Shown: positions 1 to 10,281, counted from the first letter of the stretch. The stretch: 33,225 bases of DNA from Bacteroidota bacterium (GCA_014190535.1 BJGO01000003.1:1-33225); one strand, 5' to 3'. The notes: generated by a model not told the origin, from the sequence alone. Made by a program: numbers and translations.

Positions 1-141
1 GTAAAGGATATCCTAAATCGAATGCATAACGATAGGGAGAGCTTATGTCATCATTTGTTCTTGCTGGCAAAGGATTTACTAAGTCAGCATCAGGTAGAGC
101 AGGCTTGGAAGGTATTGCTTTTAGTCAAAGAGTATTGCTAA
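1..141 (+). CDS. 3' end of a truncated CDS (C-terminal about 46 aa, ...VKDILNRMHNDRESLCHHLFLLAKDLLSQHQVEQAWKVLLLVKEYC*), function unknown
   Basis: Frame 1 is open from base 1 to a TAA at 139-141, convergent with the next gene at 152. The N-terminus lies outside the window. Confidence 0.5.
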   Translation, partial: VKDILNRMHNDRESLCHHLFLLAKDLLSQHQVEQAWKVLLLVKEYC

Positions 142-151
142 ACAAACATGG

Positions 152-634
152 TTAAAACCATTTGCCAAAAAAAGAACTCTTTCCCTTCATGAAAATATTA
201 GCCAGTCCCATCAATTTACCCATATCCGAGTAGTTAAACTTACCACTCAACACATCATCAATAATCTGAGGAATATCGATACCTCTTGATTTGGCTTCTG
301 TGATCTGATGATTATATTGATTAAAAATTTGAGGCACGGTGTTTTGGCTAAGTACCAGTGCGTCATCAAGGGGCATTCCTTTTTCTTTAAGAGATGCACT
401 GATATTTGAACATAGTTCTTGTAATCCGGGATTGCTTAAATCCTTATGCTCTCCATTGAAGAGATTTTGAATGAATCCCTTATTACCACGCTGAAACTCT
501 TGTTTAAATACATCTTGCAAGGCATCTGAAAGTAGTTTGATATCGTGGTCATTGTTGTATTTTTCGGTAACCGGATTTTGTGCAACAATATCTTTGAGTT
601 GAGATGTGAAAGCACTCAGTATGGTATCAATCAT
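152..634 (-). CDS. Hypothetical protein, 160 aa
   Basis: Complete ORF with a plausible soluble helical composition. No family recognised. Confidence 0.65.
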   Translation of the reverse strand: MIDTILSAFTSQLKDIVAQNPVTEKYNNDHDIKLLSDALQDVFKQEFQRGNKGFIQNLFNGEHKDLSNPGLQELCSNISASLKEKGMPLDDALVLSQNTVPQIFNQYNHQITEAKSRGIDIPQIIDDVLSGKFNYSDMGKLMGLANIFMKGKSSFFGKWF

Positions 635-666
635 CTATTCGTCTGGATTTTTGGTAAAAATACTTG

Positions 667-3600
667 CTATAACTTCAGCAGACGTAATGTTTTTGGTGTT
701 GATCCTACCGGAGTTAGTGTGATGAAGTATAACCCCGGACTAATAGGAGGTAACGGTAAGTGGTGACCATTTTGTAAACGCTCGTTAGCACTCAATACTA
801 ACTTACCATCTGCCGCATAAACGGTTAAGTAGTATGTGTTTTCAGGTATGCTACTAAATATAATTTCCTGATTAAACGGATTTATTAATCGAATCTCATC
901 TGTATGCTCTCTTTTAAGAACGATAATATTGGAAAATGATGTTGATCCGTCTAAATCCTCTTGCATTAATCGGTAGTAGGCGGTCTCTAATGGCACCAGA
1001 TGGTCATCATACTCATAAGCTGATGTCTGAGTTGTGGTTCCCTTGCCGTTGATGTATGCGAGGGTTTTGAACTCAATCCCATCAGTACTCCGTAAAAGAT
1101 GATATCCCTTGTTATTGTATTCTGAGGCTGTGTTCCAAGTAAGTTGATTATATTTTTCCCGGGTCTCACCATCAAAGGATGTCAAGGATACAGGCAATAA
1201 TGTAGCGGGCCCATTAAGGCTAAACTGATCAAGAGCCAATCCGGCGGCTGAAACAGTAAAGTCGCTTCTAAACACGATGCGGAAGGCAACATTGGTATTT
1301 CCGGCAAACTCCGACGTAGTATAGGAATATAATGTATAGGAAGCTTGTGTGCCGGTGATAAAGGCGCGGCCTGAAGGGAAGGCTGTACCACCTGTGGCAT
1401 TTGCAAAATTATTCCAGCCAGATTGTACTGTATTTCCCAAAGGTAGCCACGTGTCACCCTTATCGGTGGTATATTCAATATTGAAACCGTCATATTCATT
1501 TTCGAAAGCAAATTTTGCATAAAATGAAATCGTATAGGAGCCGGGCGCATTACACTTATAATTGGGGGAGTAAAGAAAAGAAGCCGAATTATCAGCATAG
1601 TTTCCGGTGAGTCCGGTTACCCAGGCATTGGCTCCCGAATACGTGCCGTTTTTGCCTGCCACCGCAGAATTGCCCCGTTCAAACGATGTTCCGTTTGTTG
1701 TAACAGATGCAAAATGCAAGGCATTCGACTCAAAATCTCCTCCATCACCGGGCATGTAGGGTGTTTGGCGATTCGGTAATACTTGTATATAATTATTTTT
1801 TAATTCGTTCGTTGCCGGATTATTGTTGATATACATAGATACCGGATAAAGGCCGGGTGCTGTATAGGCCTTAGTTGGATTTTGATTTGTACTATTGCTT
1901 GCATCACCAAAGTTCCATTGCCATTGTGTGGGTTTATATGATCCATCTAAAAATTCAATGGGTTTATTTACATAGCTCACACGTTTTTTAGCATCGAAGA
2001 GCGCCTTTGGATTTGTAAATGCATCGGTTGAAAAAAGACCACGTGCGTGTGTAGCGGCAATTACAAGATTGTCGCTACTCCTAATCTGCAACATATCAGT
2101 ACGCACATTGGCAAGACCACTATTGGTTGGCCCCCAGTTTGTGGAACCACCATTCAGCAAATCAGTGGACCATACACCCAGCTCAGTCGCCAGAAGACAT
2201 TGTTGTGCATTCAATGGATTGAATAGTGCCCATCGAATCGGCATGTCCGGAAGATTGCCCTCAACCGATGACCAGGAGGTGCCACCATTGATTGTTTCAT
2301 AAACACTGACTACACCATAGTTAAAAAATGTTACGAGGATATGGTTCTCATTTCCGCGCTCTACCTCAACACATGAAACTGATCCTGAAGGCATGCCGGC
2401 GCCACTATTGATTTGTGTGCCTGTAAATGAACTTCCACTGTGCGCATTATCCAGTAAAATAACCCTGCCATTTGATGTGCCGAAATAGACTCTATTATTT
2501 GTATTTGGTGAAACGGTTATTGCTGTTGCCCGGGATGTTCCAAATGAGGAGATGGTACAATTGGTATGGTTGTTACCGACGAGACTGGGATTGTTCCAGC
2601 GTACAAAACGTCCGTTTGCATCGGAGCAATACATTCGGTTATTAAGGTCATCATAATCAGTGGGATTGATAAAACTTGCTCCGGTATTGGAGCTTAAAGT
2701 TACCCCGGTGAAATTATTACCGCCGTTCGTTGATACATAGTATGAGTTATTTACATAAGATGTGAACTGAAACTGAGGTTCAGACTGATCTATATGACAA
2801 AAAGCACCATCGCCACCCGTTACCTCAGCGGTGCTGTTTATTCCAAATGCATTAAATCGGTGCGTACCATTATCCTGTGCTCCTGCAAGAAAATGATTGA
2901 TATAGGCAGTAGGATGGATTGCGCAGGAGTAAAATTGTGTTACGTTGTAATTATCACCTTTAAATAAAATTGAGTTGCCTGCGTCAGCACTACGGTATAT
3001 GCCTCCGTCATTTGCAAAATAAATTACTGAGCTGCTGGATGGCTGAAAGATAATATTATGTTGATCGGCGTGAACATACTGAAAACCAAAACCTCCATAC
3101 CAATGGGAGAGTTGTGACCACGTGGTACCACCATTGCTCGTTTTAAATAAATCGATACCTCCGGCATAAACAATATTCTCATTGTTGGGATCTACTGCAC
3201 AAGTTAGGTCATACCAGGCCTGACCTCTTGTGATATCATTTCCAATGCCCGGGTCAGCATCAGTTGGTTTAGTCAGGGTAGTCCAGTTAACACCTGCATT
3301 AATGCTCTTGTAAATATTTTGTAGCGTAGTTGCACTCTCAACCATAGCATAAAGCGTATTTGTATTGGAAGGGGCGCACGCAAGTTCAATACGCCCCATA
3401 GAGGCAGTAGGGAATCCACTGGCAAGCGTATTTAATTTGGTCCAGTCACCTGCCGCTCCTGTAGTAGATGTATATACACCATCAGCATTATCAATACCGG
3501 CGAACAATCGACCGCTGGCCGAAATATCGATATCGGTGATCTCATTACTTGCGGCTCCTGTTCCGTTACCTAATACTTTACTAAATGAAGTTCCACCATT

Positions 3601-4308
3601 TGTAGAACGAAATAAACCCTGACGGGTGGCGGCATAAACATGACCTGTTCCGGGATGAACTAAGAGTTTCTTGATGTAATAATAGTTTGTTCCGGTTGTT
3701 GCAGCGAGTTGATTCCATGTGTTTCCCCCATCAGACGATTTCCAAATTCCAAATCCGCGAATGGCATCGGCATTAAACCAGCCTTCGCCGGTTCCAAAAT
3801 AAAATTCCTGTGTGTTAAGGGGATTGTATGCGATGGCACATATTGCCATATTTGAAAAGAAGTTATTAATTGGAGTCCACTGTGGATTGGATGAGGTAAT
3901 ATCAATGCATTTGAATAAACCTCCTCCCACACCTGCCGCCCATATCGTTTTTTGTGTTGGATCGTTAGGATCAACCATCATAGCCCTTGTTCTACCTGAT
4001 ACGTTTGAGGGACCACGCTCTATCCAGTTAACTCCACTTATCGCCCCACGCTGTGCGGTTAATGTACGGGTATACGCATAAGCTTCAATCAGTCGTTCGC
4101 GAGGAACAAGACCTGTAGCCGGGTCTCGGGTTAATTCATTTTCTAATGCGATAAGTTCCTGCATATGACTGCGCTCCTTTTCACTATCTGATTCAGCCGG
4201 CAGATTTGATATGACAGGTTTTTGATACGTTATGTTATAGGAGTACCTATTCTTTGTTTGAGTAAACAGTATAAACAGAAAAATAAAAATTATGAGAATG
4301 TATTTCAT
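667..4308 (-). CDS. Large secreted VPS10/BNR-repeat protein with PKD domain and C-terminal T9SS-type region
   Basis: N-terminal hydrophobic signal; repeated SxDGGxTW-like BNR motifs (KSSDGGNTWNQL, RSTNGGTSF, KTSNGGTTWSQL, ETINGGTSWSSV); PKD motif WQWNFGDASNSTNQNPTKAYTAPGLYPVSM; C-terminal LPVSLTSFDGE...LTWNTASEYNNKGYHLLRSTDG and a terminal sorting-like domain. Confidence 0.88.
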   Translation of the reverse strand: MKYILIIFIFLFILFTQTKNRYSYNITYQKPVISNLPAESDSEKERSHMQELIALENELTRDPATGLVPRERLIEAYAYTRTLTAQRGAISGVNWIERGPSNVSGRTRAMMVDPNDPTQKTIWAAGVGGGLFKCIDITSSNPQWTPINNFFSNMAICAIAYNPLNTQEFYFGTGEGWFNADAIRGFGIWKSSDGGNTWNQLAATTGTNYYYIKKLLVHPGTGHVYAATRQGLFRSTNGGTSFSKVLGNGTGAASNEITDIDISASGRLFAGIDNADGVYTSTTGAAGDWTKLNTLASGFPTASMGRIELACAPSNTNTLYAMVESATTLQNIYKSINAGVNWTTLTKPTDADPGIGNDITRGQAWYDLTCAVDPNNENIVYAGGIDLFKTSNGGTTWSQLSHWYGGFGFQYVHADQHNIIFQPSSSSVIYFANDGGIYRSADAGNSILFKGDNYNVTQFYSCAIHPTAYINHFLAGAQDNGTHRFNAFGINSTAEVTGGDGAFCHIDQSEPQFQFTSYVNNSYYVSTNGGNNFTGVTLSSNTGASFINPTDYDDLNNRMYCSDANGRFVRWNNPSLVGNNHTNCTISSFGTSRATAITVSPNTNNRVYFGTSNGRVILLDNAHSGSSFTGTQINSGAGMPSGSVSCVEVERGNENHILVTFFNYGVVSVYETINGGTSWSSVEGNLPDMPIRWALFNPLNAQQCLLATELGVWSTDLLNGGSTNWGPTNSGLANVRTDMLQIRSSDNLVIAATHARGLFSTDAFTNPKALFDAKKRVSYVNKPIEFLDGSYKPTQWQWNFGDASNSTNQNPTKAYTAPGLYPVSMYINNNPATNELKNNYIQVLPNRQTPYMPGDGGDFESNALHFASVTTNGTSFERGNSAVAGKNGTYSGANAWVTGLTGNYADNSASFLYSPNYKCNAPGSYTISFYAKFAFENEYDGFNIEYTTDKGDTWLPLGNTVQSGWNNFANATGGTAFPSGRAFITGTQASYTLYSYTTSEFAGNTNVAFRIVFRSDFTVSAAGLALDQFSLNGPATLLPVSLTSFDGETREKYNQLTWNTASEYNNKGYHLLRSTDGIEFKTLAYINGKGTTTQTSAYEYDDHLVPLETAYYRLMQEDLDGSTSFSNIIVLKREHTDEIRLINPFNQEIIFSSIPENTYYLTVYAADGKLVLSANERLQNGHHLPLPPISPGLYFITLTPVGSTPKTLRLLKL

Positions 4309-4340
4309 TGGTAGAAGTGATCTGAGAAGTTCCTCATATG

Positions 4341-4361
4341 AGTAAATCTATGCGATTTACT
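4341..4361. repeat. Inverted repeat AGTAAATC-TATGC-GATTTACT in the 5' leader of the 667..4308 gene
   Basis: Perfect 8-bp arms around a 5-nt loop, read directly. Adjacent palindrome CTCATATGAG at 4333-4342. Confidence 0.5.
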
Positions 4362-4460
4362 TGCTTATCAAATTAAAAAATCGACGAATGATTCAAATTT
4401 TTTCAGGGAATGGTGTTTCTAATCACATCTCCTCCTTAGACTGAGTGGGTATATAATAAA

Positions 4461-4485
4461 AAAACCGCTGATTTACAGCGGTTTT
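4461..4485 (-). terminator. Rho-independent-type terminator downstream of metK
   Basis: AAAACCGCTG-ATTTA-CAGCGGTTTT perfect inverted repeat with A/T flanks, 20 bp past the metK stop. Confidence 0.8.
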
Positions 4486-4505
4486 AACTATTAAAAACGG
4501 GTTAA

Positions 4506-5786
4506 TTACTTTATACCAAAAGCTTTTTTGACTGCATCTACATAATCCAGTTTCTCCCAGGTAAAAAGTTCAACAATAACTTTCTTCTCATTGTCTTTTC
4601 CCTTATTAAATACCTTGGTTACAGTTTTTGGAGAACGGCCCATATGCCCGTAGGCGGCAGTTTCAGCATAAATTGGGTTTCTTAGTTTTAGTCGGGTTTC
4701 GATAGCATAAGGACGCATATCAAATATTTTTTCAACCATGCGGGCTATGTCGCCATCGCTCATATTTACTTTGGCTGTGCCGTAAGTGTTAATATACAAG
4801 CCGCAGGGTTTGGCTACACCGATAGCATAGCTCACCTGAACCAATACTTCATCGCAAAGGCCGGCGGCAACCAGATTCTTGGCTATATGACGGGTTGCAT
4901 AAGCCGCTGAACGGTCTACCTTGGAAGGATCTTTTCCGCTGAATGCGCCACCCCCGTGTGCACCTTTTCCTCCATAGGTATCTACAATAATCTTCCTTCC
5001 GGTAAGCCCTGTATCACCATGAGGTCCGCCGATAACAAATTTTCCGGTCGGGTTGATGTGGTAGGTGATTTTATCATTAAATAATTTCTGAATACTTGGT
5101 TTAAGCTGTTTCTTAACTCTTGGTATGATAATGTCAATAATATCTTTTCTGATTTTATCAAGCATTTTTTTATCGCTGTCGAAGGCGTCATGTTGTGTTG
5201 AAACCACAATGGTATCGATGCGGATAGGGTTATTATGGTCGTCATATTCAATCGTTACCTGACTTTTTGCATCAGGACGTAAATACTTAAGTTCTTTACC
5301 TGCTCGGCGAGTTTTTGAAAGTTCGAGTAATATTTTGTGTGCCAGGTCAAGAGCAAGCGGCATGTAATTATCCGTTTCGCGTGTGGCATATCCAAACATC
5401 ATACCTTGGTCGCCTGCACCCTGTGCATTTGCCTTTGCTTCGAAGTTCATCTTTTTCACCTCTCGATCTACACCACGATTAATGTCAGCGCTTTGTTCGT
5501 GAATGGCACTGAGAATACCGCAGGAATTTGCTTCAAACATATACTCTGCTTTGGTATAACCAATATTACGGATGACTTCACGGACAATGTCTTGAACATC
5601 CAGATACGTTTTTGATTTTACCTCACCGGCAACAACAACCTGACCGGTAGTGACCAGCGTTTCACAAGCTACCTTACTGTTTGGATCGTAGGCCAGAAAA
5701 TTATCTATTAGTGCATCACTGATTTGGTCAGATACTTTATCCGGATGACCTTCGGAAACGGATTCAGAAGTAAATAAATAGGGCAT
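4506..5786 (-). CDS. metK: S-adenosylmethionine synthase
   Basis: Hallmark motifs: [77 protein letters not shown]. Confidence 0.98.
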   Translation of the reverse strand: MPYLFTSESVSEGHPDKVSDQISDALIDNFLAYDPNSKVACETLVTTGQVVVAGEVKSKTYLDVQDIVREVIRNIGYTKAEYMFEANSCGILSAIHEQSADINRGVDREVKKMNFEAKANAQGAGDQGMMFGYATRETDNYMPLALDLAHKILLELSKTRRAGKELKYLRPDAKSQVTIEYDDHNNPIRIDTIVVSTQHDAFDSDKKMLDKIRKDIIDIIIPRVKKQLKPSIQKLFNDKITYHINPTGKFVIGGPHGDTGLTGRKIIVDTYGGKGAHGGGAFSGKDPSKVDRSAAYATRHIAKNLVAAGLCDEVLVQVSYAIGVAKPCGLYINTYGTAKVNMSDGDIARMVEKIFDMRPYAIETRLKLRNPIYAETAAYGHMGRSPKTVTKVFNKGKDNEKKVIVELFTWEKLDYVDAVKKAFGIK

Positions 5787-5809
5787 TTTTTTATGATTTT
5801 TGAGAGCGG

Positions 5810-5839
5810 CAAAAGTAACCGAATAATCATAACCAACAA
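5810..5839 (-). promoter_or_regulatory. Putative Bacteroidetes-type promoter of metK (-7 TACTTTTG, -33 TTG)
   Basis: Minus-strand TACTTTTG (plus-strand CAAAAGTA 5810-5817) matches TAnnTTTG. A TTG (CAA 5837-5839) lies 19 nt upstream. Confidence 0.5.
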
Positions 5840-5877
5840 GACTTAAATAAAAAACAAACTTTAGTTTATTCCGGGGC

Positions 5878-5885
5878 TATTTTTG
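5878..5885 (+). promoter_or_regulatory. Putative -7 element TATTTTTG upstream of the PorG-like gene
   Basis: Matches Bacteroidetes TAnnTTTG 81 nt before the ATG. No clear -33 TTG. Confidence 0.3.
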
Positions 5886-5965
5886 TGGCCTTTTATGCAA
5901 TTTATTTCAAAAAATAGCGTTTACTGTTCGCATCTTTTTTGAATGAAGAGCGTTTTAACTAACAC

Positions 5966-6799
5966 ATGGCATATAACCGAATAATAGCCTCATTACTAAC
6001 TGCACTGGTCATTACTGCATTCTCTTTTATGGGTATTGCACAACAAAATGAATTTGGGGTGGTTGGTGGTATCAGCAATTATTTCGGTGATCTCAACACC
6101 AATACGAGTTTTCAACTGATGAAACCCTCATTTGGCGCCTATTATCGTTACAATTACGATAGCCGTCTTTGTGCTAAATTACAGCTGGGATTTGCGAAAG
6201 TGGAAGGTAATGATGCGTTGGCTAACAACTATTATCAGATCCAGCGAAACCTCAGTTTTTACAGCGATATTTTCGAAGTGGCGCTTACCGGAGAGTTTAA
6301 TTTTATGGATTATGATTCAAAAAATCCCAAACATTATTTTACACCCTATCTGTGCACCGGAATCAGTGTGTTTAACTTTGACCCACGCACTACGTTTCAG
6401 GGCGAGGAGTACCGTCTTCAACCCATTGGCACTGAGGGACAGGGATTACCGCAATACCCCGACAGAGAGCCCTACAAACTGGTTTCACGTGCCTGGATCA
6501 TTGGTGGCGGATTTAAATTTCGCATTAACAGATATTTCAGTACCTTCATAGAGATAGCCAACCGAAAAACCAGAACCGACTATCTGGACGATGTGAGTAC
6601 AACTTATGCCGATCGGCAGATTATGTTTTCGGAAGGTGGTCCCTTAAAAGTATTGCTCAGCGACCGCTCACTCGAAGTGGGTGACGTACCTATCGGTACG
6701 ACGAACCGTATGCGTGGCGATGAACGGAAGCGAGATGATTATTTTATGGCATTACTGGGATTGTCGTTTACCATTAACACTTACAAATGTCCTTTCTGA
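5966..6799 (+). CDS. Outer-membrane beta-barrel protein, DUF6089/PorG-like (T9SS component family)
   Basis: Signal peptide; N-terminal QQNEFGVVGGISNYFGDLN; beta-rich repeats; C-terminal LLGLSFTINTYKCPF. Resembles the PorG/DUF6089 family. Confidence 0.7.
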   Translation: MAYNRIIASLLTALVITAFSFMGIAQQNEFGVVGGISNYFGDLNTNTSFQLMKPSFGAYYRYNYDSRLCAKLQLGFAKVEGNDALANNYYQIQRNLSFYSDIFEVALTGEFNFMDYDSKNPKHYFTPYLCTGISVFNFDPRTTFQGEEYRLQPIGTEGQGLPQYPDREPYKLVSRAWIIGGGFKFRINRYFSTFIEIANRKTRTDYLDDVSTTYADRQIMFSEGGPLKVLLSDRSLEVGDVPIGTTNRMRGDERKRDDYFMALLGLSFTINTYKCPF

Positions 6800-6851
6800 C
6801 CATACGATTTCAAGCGTAAGTCATCAAACGAATAATAACAACAGGCTAAAT

Positions 6852-6882
6852 AAAAATGCCCCGTAAATACAGGGCATTTTTT
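6852..6882. terminator. Bidirectional terminator between the PorG-like gene and the 6902..7270 gene
   Basis: AAAAATGCCC-cgtaaataca-GGGCATTTTT inverted repeat followed by T-rich sequence, between convergent genes. Confidence 0.75.
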
Positions 6883-6901
6883 CTTTATGCACATTTGCGA
6901 T

Positions 6902-7270
6902 TTATCGCCACTTGGTCAGAAAATCAATGTATTCCGAACGCAGATTGTTGAAGCATTTTTCAAATGAAGTCATATCCTCCGTGCCATCCACATCATCATC
7001 CAATAGGGGAGAGCTGGATAAATGATTATGATAGATGTGCTGATGTTGCAGTGATTTTAATTTGTGCTTGAGATCGGAGATTACTTTTTCCTGTATGTCG
7101 AACTGGTTGTCGAAATGATCAACCATAACAAGCACTTCGTGCTTATTATTATGCTTAACGGCTTCTGAAAGTCGCTTGCGCATAATCATAATTTCGTCCT
7201 GATAGAATTTCAGCTTATTGATTTGCTGTTTACTCTTCAGCGTTTGCTTAGGTGGTGTTTGTAGTTCCAT
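6902..7270 (-). CDS. Predicted coiled-coil hypothetical protein, 122 aa
   Basis: Complete ORF. Charged, heptad-like helices (KSKQQINKLKFYQDEIMIMRKRLSEAVKHNNKHEVLVMVDHFDNQFDIQEKVISDLKHKLKSL). Confidence 0.7.
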   Translation of the reverse strand: MELQTPPKQTLKSKQQINKLKFYQDEIMIMRKRLSEAVKHNNKHEVLVMVDHFDNQFDIQEKVISDLKHKLKSLQHQHIYHNHLSSSPLLDDDVDGTEDMTSFEKCFNNLRSEYIDFLTKWR

Positions 7271-7395
7271 AATTTTTTGGATTTAGTACTATGTAAGGTA
7301 ATCTTTAAGGGCGAATAAAAGAATGGCAGGGTATGACGAGTACTAAAATCTTATTCACCCTTTATTAACATTTTTAACATACCTGCCAATTAACC

Positions 7396-7403
7396 TATTT
7401 TTG
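7396..7403 (+). promoter_or_regulatory. Putative -7 element TATTTTTG upstream of valS
   Basis: Matches TAnnTTTG, 32 nt before the ATG. Confidence 0.4.
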
Positions 7404-7435
7404 CCCGTTGGATAACAAATGATATCCGATACATC

Positions 7436-10051
7436 ATGGAAAAAAATTATAATCACGCAGGTGTTGAACAACGGTGGTACAGTCATTGGCTTGAACATAA
7501 ATATTTTGAATCTAAACCGGATAGCAGACCGGCATATACCATAGTTATACCCCCACCTAATGTTACAGGAGTTTTGCACATGGGCCATTGCCTGAATAAT
7601 ACCATACAGGATATCCTGATTCGCCGTGCCCGGCAGAAAGGCTACAATGCCTGTTGGGTACCCGGCACGGACCATGCGTCTATTGCCACTGAGGCCAAGG
7701 TTGTAGCCATGCTCAGGGAGCGCGGCATTGATAAGAATTCTTTGTCACGTGATGAATTTTTGAGATATGCCTGGGAATGGAAAGAAAAATATGGTGGTAT
7801 CATTCTTCAACAACTTAAAAAATTGGGTTGTGCCCTCGACTGGTCAAGAACAGATTTTACCATGGATCCTGACTATTATCAGGCGGTAATCGATGTATTT
7901 ATCGATTTATATAACAAGGGTTATATACACCGGGGCGTGAAGATGATTAACTGGGACCCCAAAGCTAAAACGGCATTGAGCGATGAGGAAGTAATTTACA
8001 GAGAAGTAAAATCCAATTTGTATTATATCAGGTATAAACTGGATAGCGGTGACACCGATTATATTACAATTGCAACCACACGTCCCGAGACTATACTAGG
8101 TGATACTGCAATCTGTGTGCATCCCGCCGACGAGCGATACAAACATCTGGCAGGAGCTCACGCATTTGTTCCATTGATCCAACGCAAGATTCCTATCATT
8201 TTTGATGAATACATTGACATGACCTTCGGCACCGGCGCATTAAAGGTTACGCCTGCCCATGACATAAACGATTACCATCTCGGGCTCAAACATAAACTGC
8301 CTGTGGTTGATGTTCTTAACGATGACGGAACGATGAGTAAGGCCGCACAACTATATATTGGCGAAGACCGCTTTGTTGTCCGTAAAAAAATTGCTAAACA
8401 ACTTGATGCCGAAGGTTATCTGATTAAAACGGAAGAGCATTCCAACAACAATGGTTTTAGTGAACGAACCGATGTGGTGATTGAACCAAGGCTAAGCATG
8501 CAGTGGTGGTGTCGCATGCCTTCATTGGCAAAGCCGGCACTGGATGCGGTGATGCAGGATGATATCCGCTTTTACCCGGCAAAATTTAAAAATACATACC
8601 GGCACTGGATGGAGAATATCAAAGACTGGTGTATCAGCAGACAACTTTGGTGGGGGCACAGAATACCGGCCTGGTACAACGAGCAAGGAGAATTTGTTGT
8701 TGCACGCAACGAGGCAGAGGCCAAACGTCTGTTCGAAGAAAAATATCCGGGAAATCAGTTTGTCCTCAACCAGGATGAGGATGTGCTCGATACCTGGTTC
8801 AGCTCCTGGCTTTGGCCCATTGAAGTTTTTAAAGGATTTACCCAACCCGGTAATCAGGATATTGCCTACTATTACCCTACATCTACTTTGGTTACCGCAC
8901 CAGAAATTATTTTCTTCTGGGTGGCGCGTATGATTATGGCCGGTTACGAATACAGGGGGCAGAAACCATTTGACGCAGTTTATTTTACCGGAATTGTTCG
9001 CGATAAGCAAGGTCGCAAAATGTCAAAGTCGCTCGGTAACTCGCCCGATCTGCTGGAGCTGATCGATAAATATGGGGCTGATGCTGTTCGCTTTGGTATT
9101 CTGATAACATCTCCCGCCGGAAATGATTTGTTGTATGATGATAAACTGTGTGATCAGGGTAGAAATTTTAATAACAAGATTTGGAATGCTCTTCGACTCA
9201 TCAAAGGATTTACGATTTCGACAGACGGTTTCGAAAATGAATTTGCCATAAACTGGTTTGCCGCAAAACTCACCGAACAACGAAGAAAGATCGAAGACCT
9301 GATGAGTCAATATGCTATTTCAGAAGCACTTAAAACGGCTTACAAATTAATATGGGATGATTTCTGTTCCTGGTATCTGGAAATGATTAAGCCCGATTAT
9401 GAGCAACCAATCGGGCCACGTACTCATAAAGCCTCACTAGACTTTTTCAGGGAGCTGATGATTACGCTGCATCCATTTATGCCTTTCATTACTGAAGAGT
9501 TATACCAGGAGGTATGTGATGTCAATGCCCCTTTTCAATCGATATGCAATGTGCAGTTAAATGATTCCGAATCGTTGAATTCAACTATACTGGACCAGGG
9601 TGAATTACTCATTGAGTTGACTACAGCCATACGTGAGATACGGGCCAAGAATCAGATAAAACCAAAAGATGATATACGCCTGTTTCATAATAATTCGGAT
9701 CAAAACCATCTGTCGGCTATTGAGCAAACCCTCATTCGTCTGAATTACATCAGTGCTTTGGCTTATGCCGATAAGGCTGAGAATACGACACCACTTACAA
9801 TTAAAGGCGTTACGTATTATATGGAAGCCAAACGCGAAGTGGATCCTATTGCTGAAGCGGTAAGACTGGAACAGGAACTGGCTTACACAATTGGCTTTTT
9901 AGATAGTGTGATGAAAAAGTTATCCAACGAACGTTTTGTAGCTAATGCCAAGGCAGATGTTATAGACAGAGAGCGACAGAAAGCATCTGATGCCGAAAAG
10001 AAAATAATGGCACTCCGTGAGGAATTAGAACGCTTAGGTGCAAAAAAATAA
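7436..10051 (+). CDS. valS: Valyl-tRNA synthetase
   Basis: Class I signatures PPPNVTGVLHMGH and GRKMSKSLGNSPD; editing-domain region TTRPETILGDTAICVHP; DTWFSSWLWP; C-terminal coiled coil. Confidence 0.98.
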   Translation: MEKNYNHAGVEQRWYSHWLEHKYFESKPDSRPAYTIVIPPPNVTGVLHMGHCLNNTIQDILIRRARQKGYNACWVPGTDHASIATEAKVVAMLRERGIDKNSLSRDEFLRYAWEWKEKYGGIILQQLKKLGCALDWSRTDFTMDPDYYQAVIDVFIDLYNKGYIHRGVKMINWDPKAKTALSDEEVIYREVKSNLYYIRYKLDSGDTDYITIATTRPETILGDTAICVHPADERYKHLAGAHAFVPLIQRKIPIIFDEYIDMTFGTGALKVTPAHDINDYHLGLKHKLPVVDVLNDDGTMSKAAQLYIGEDRFVVRKKIAKQLDAEGYLIKTEEHSNNNGFSERTDVVIEPRLSMQWWCRMPSLAKPALDAVMQDDIRFYPAKFKNTYRHWMENIKDWCISRQLWWGHRIPAWYNEQGEFVVARNEAEAKRLFEEKYPGNQFVLNQDEDVLDTWFSSWLWPIEVFKGFTQPGNQDIAYYYPTSTLVTAPEIIFFWVARMIMAGYEYRGQKPFDAVYFTGIVRDKQGRKMSKSLGNSPDLLELIDKYGADAVRFGILITSPAGNDLLYDDKLCDQGRNFNNKIWNALRLIKGFTISTDGFENEFAINWFAAKLTEQRRKIEDLMSQYAISEALKTAYKLIWDDFCSWYLEMIKPDYEQPIGPRTHKASLDFFRELMITLHPFMPFITEELYQEVCDVNAPFQSICNVQLNDSESLNSTILDQGELLIELTTAIREIRAKNQIKPKDDIRLFHNNSDQNHLSAIEQTLIRLNYISALAYADKAENTTPLTIKGVTYYMEAKREVDPIAEAVRLEQELAYTIGFLDSVMKKLSNERFVANAKADVIDRERQKASDAEKKIMALREELERLGAKK

Positions 10052-10104
10052 CGTAACAATTAAAAAAAAGACTTATTTTCCCGATACCAAAAAAATCAAT
10101 TACT

Positions 10105-10281
10105 ATGGATCTCTACCACAAACTCAAAAATCTCGTAGCTGAAATGGAGCATGATTTTCAGAAATTCTATGAGAAGGGCAACAATGCCGCAGGTACCCGC
10201 ATCCGCAAGAGCATGCAGGACCTAAAAAAATTAGCTCAGGAAATACGTTCTGAAGTGCAGGACAAGAAAAAAGCAGAGTAA
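10105..10281 (+). CDS. Histone H1-like (Hc1-type) small basic protein, 58 aa
   Basis: ATG at 10105, TAA at 10279-10281: MDLYHKLKNLVAEMEHDFQKFYEKGNNAAGTRIRKSMQDLKKLAQEIRSEVQDKKKAE. Resembles Bacteroidetes Hc1-family proteins. Absent from the supplied ORF list (below 60 aa). Confidence 0.85.
   Translation: MDLYHKLKNLVAEMEHDFQKFYEKGNNAAGTRIRKSMQDLKKLAQEIRSEVQDKKKAE

Noticed and set aside
545-766. 73-aa plus-strand ORF between two minus-strand genes
   Set aside because: Overlaps the ends of both supported minus-strand genes. Composition not convincing.
987-4081. Several ORFs (987-1175, 1182-1598, 2069-2302, 3365-3622, 3660-3974, 3812-4081) inside the 1213-aa gene
   Set aside because: Alternate-frame or antisense shadows of a clearly coding BNR/PKD protein.
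4982-5251. 89-aa minus-strand ORF inside metK
   Set aside because: Out-of-frame shadow of metK with no recognisable domain.
8522-9010. 162-aa ORF antisense to valS (and 8559..8933 in another plus frame)
   Set aside because: Shadow ORFs within the conserved valS coding region. No domain and no independent start signal.
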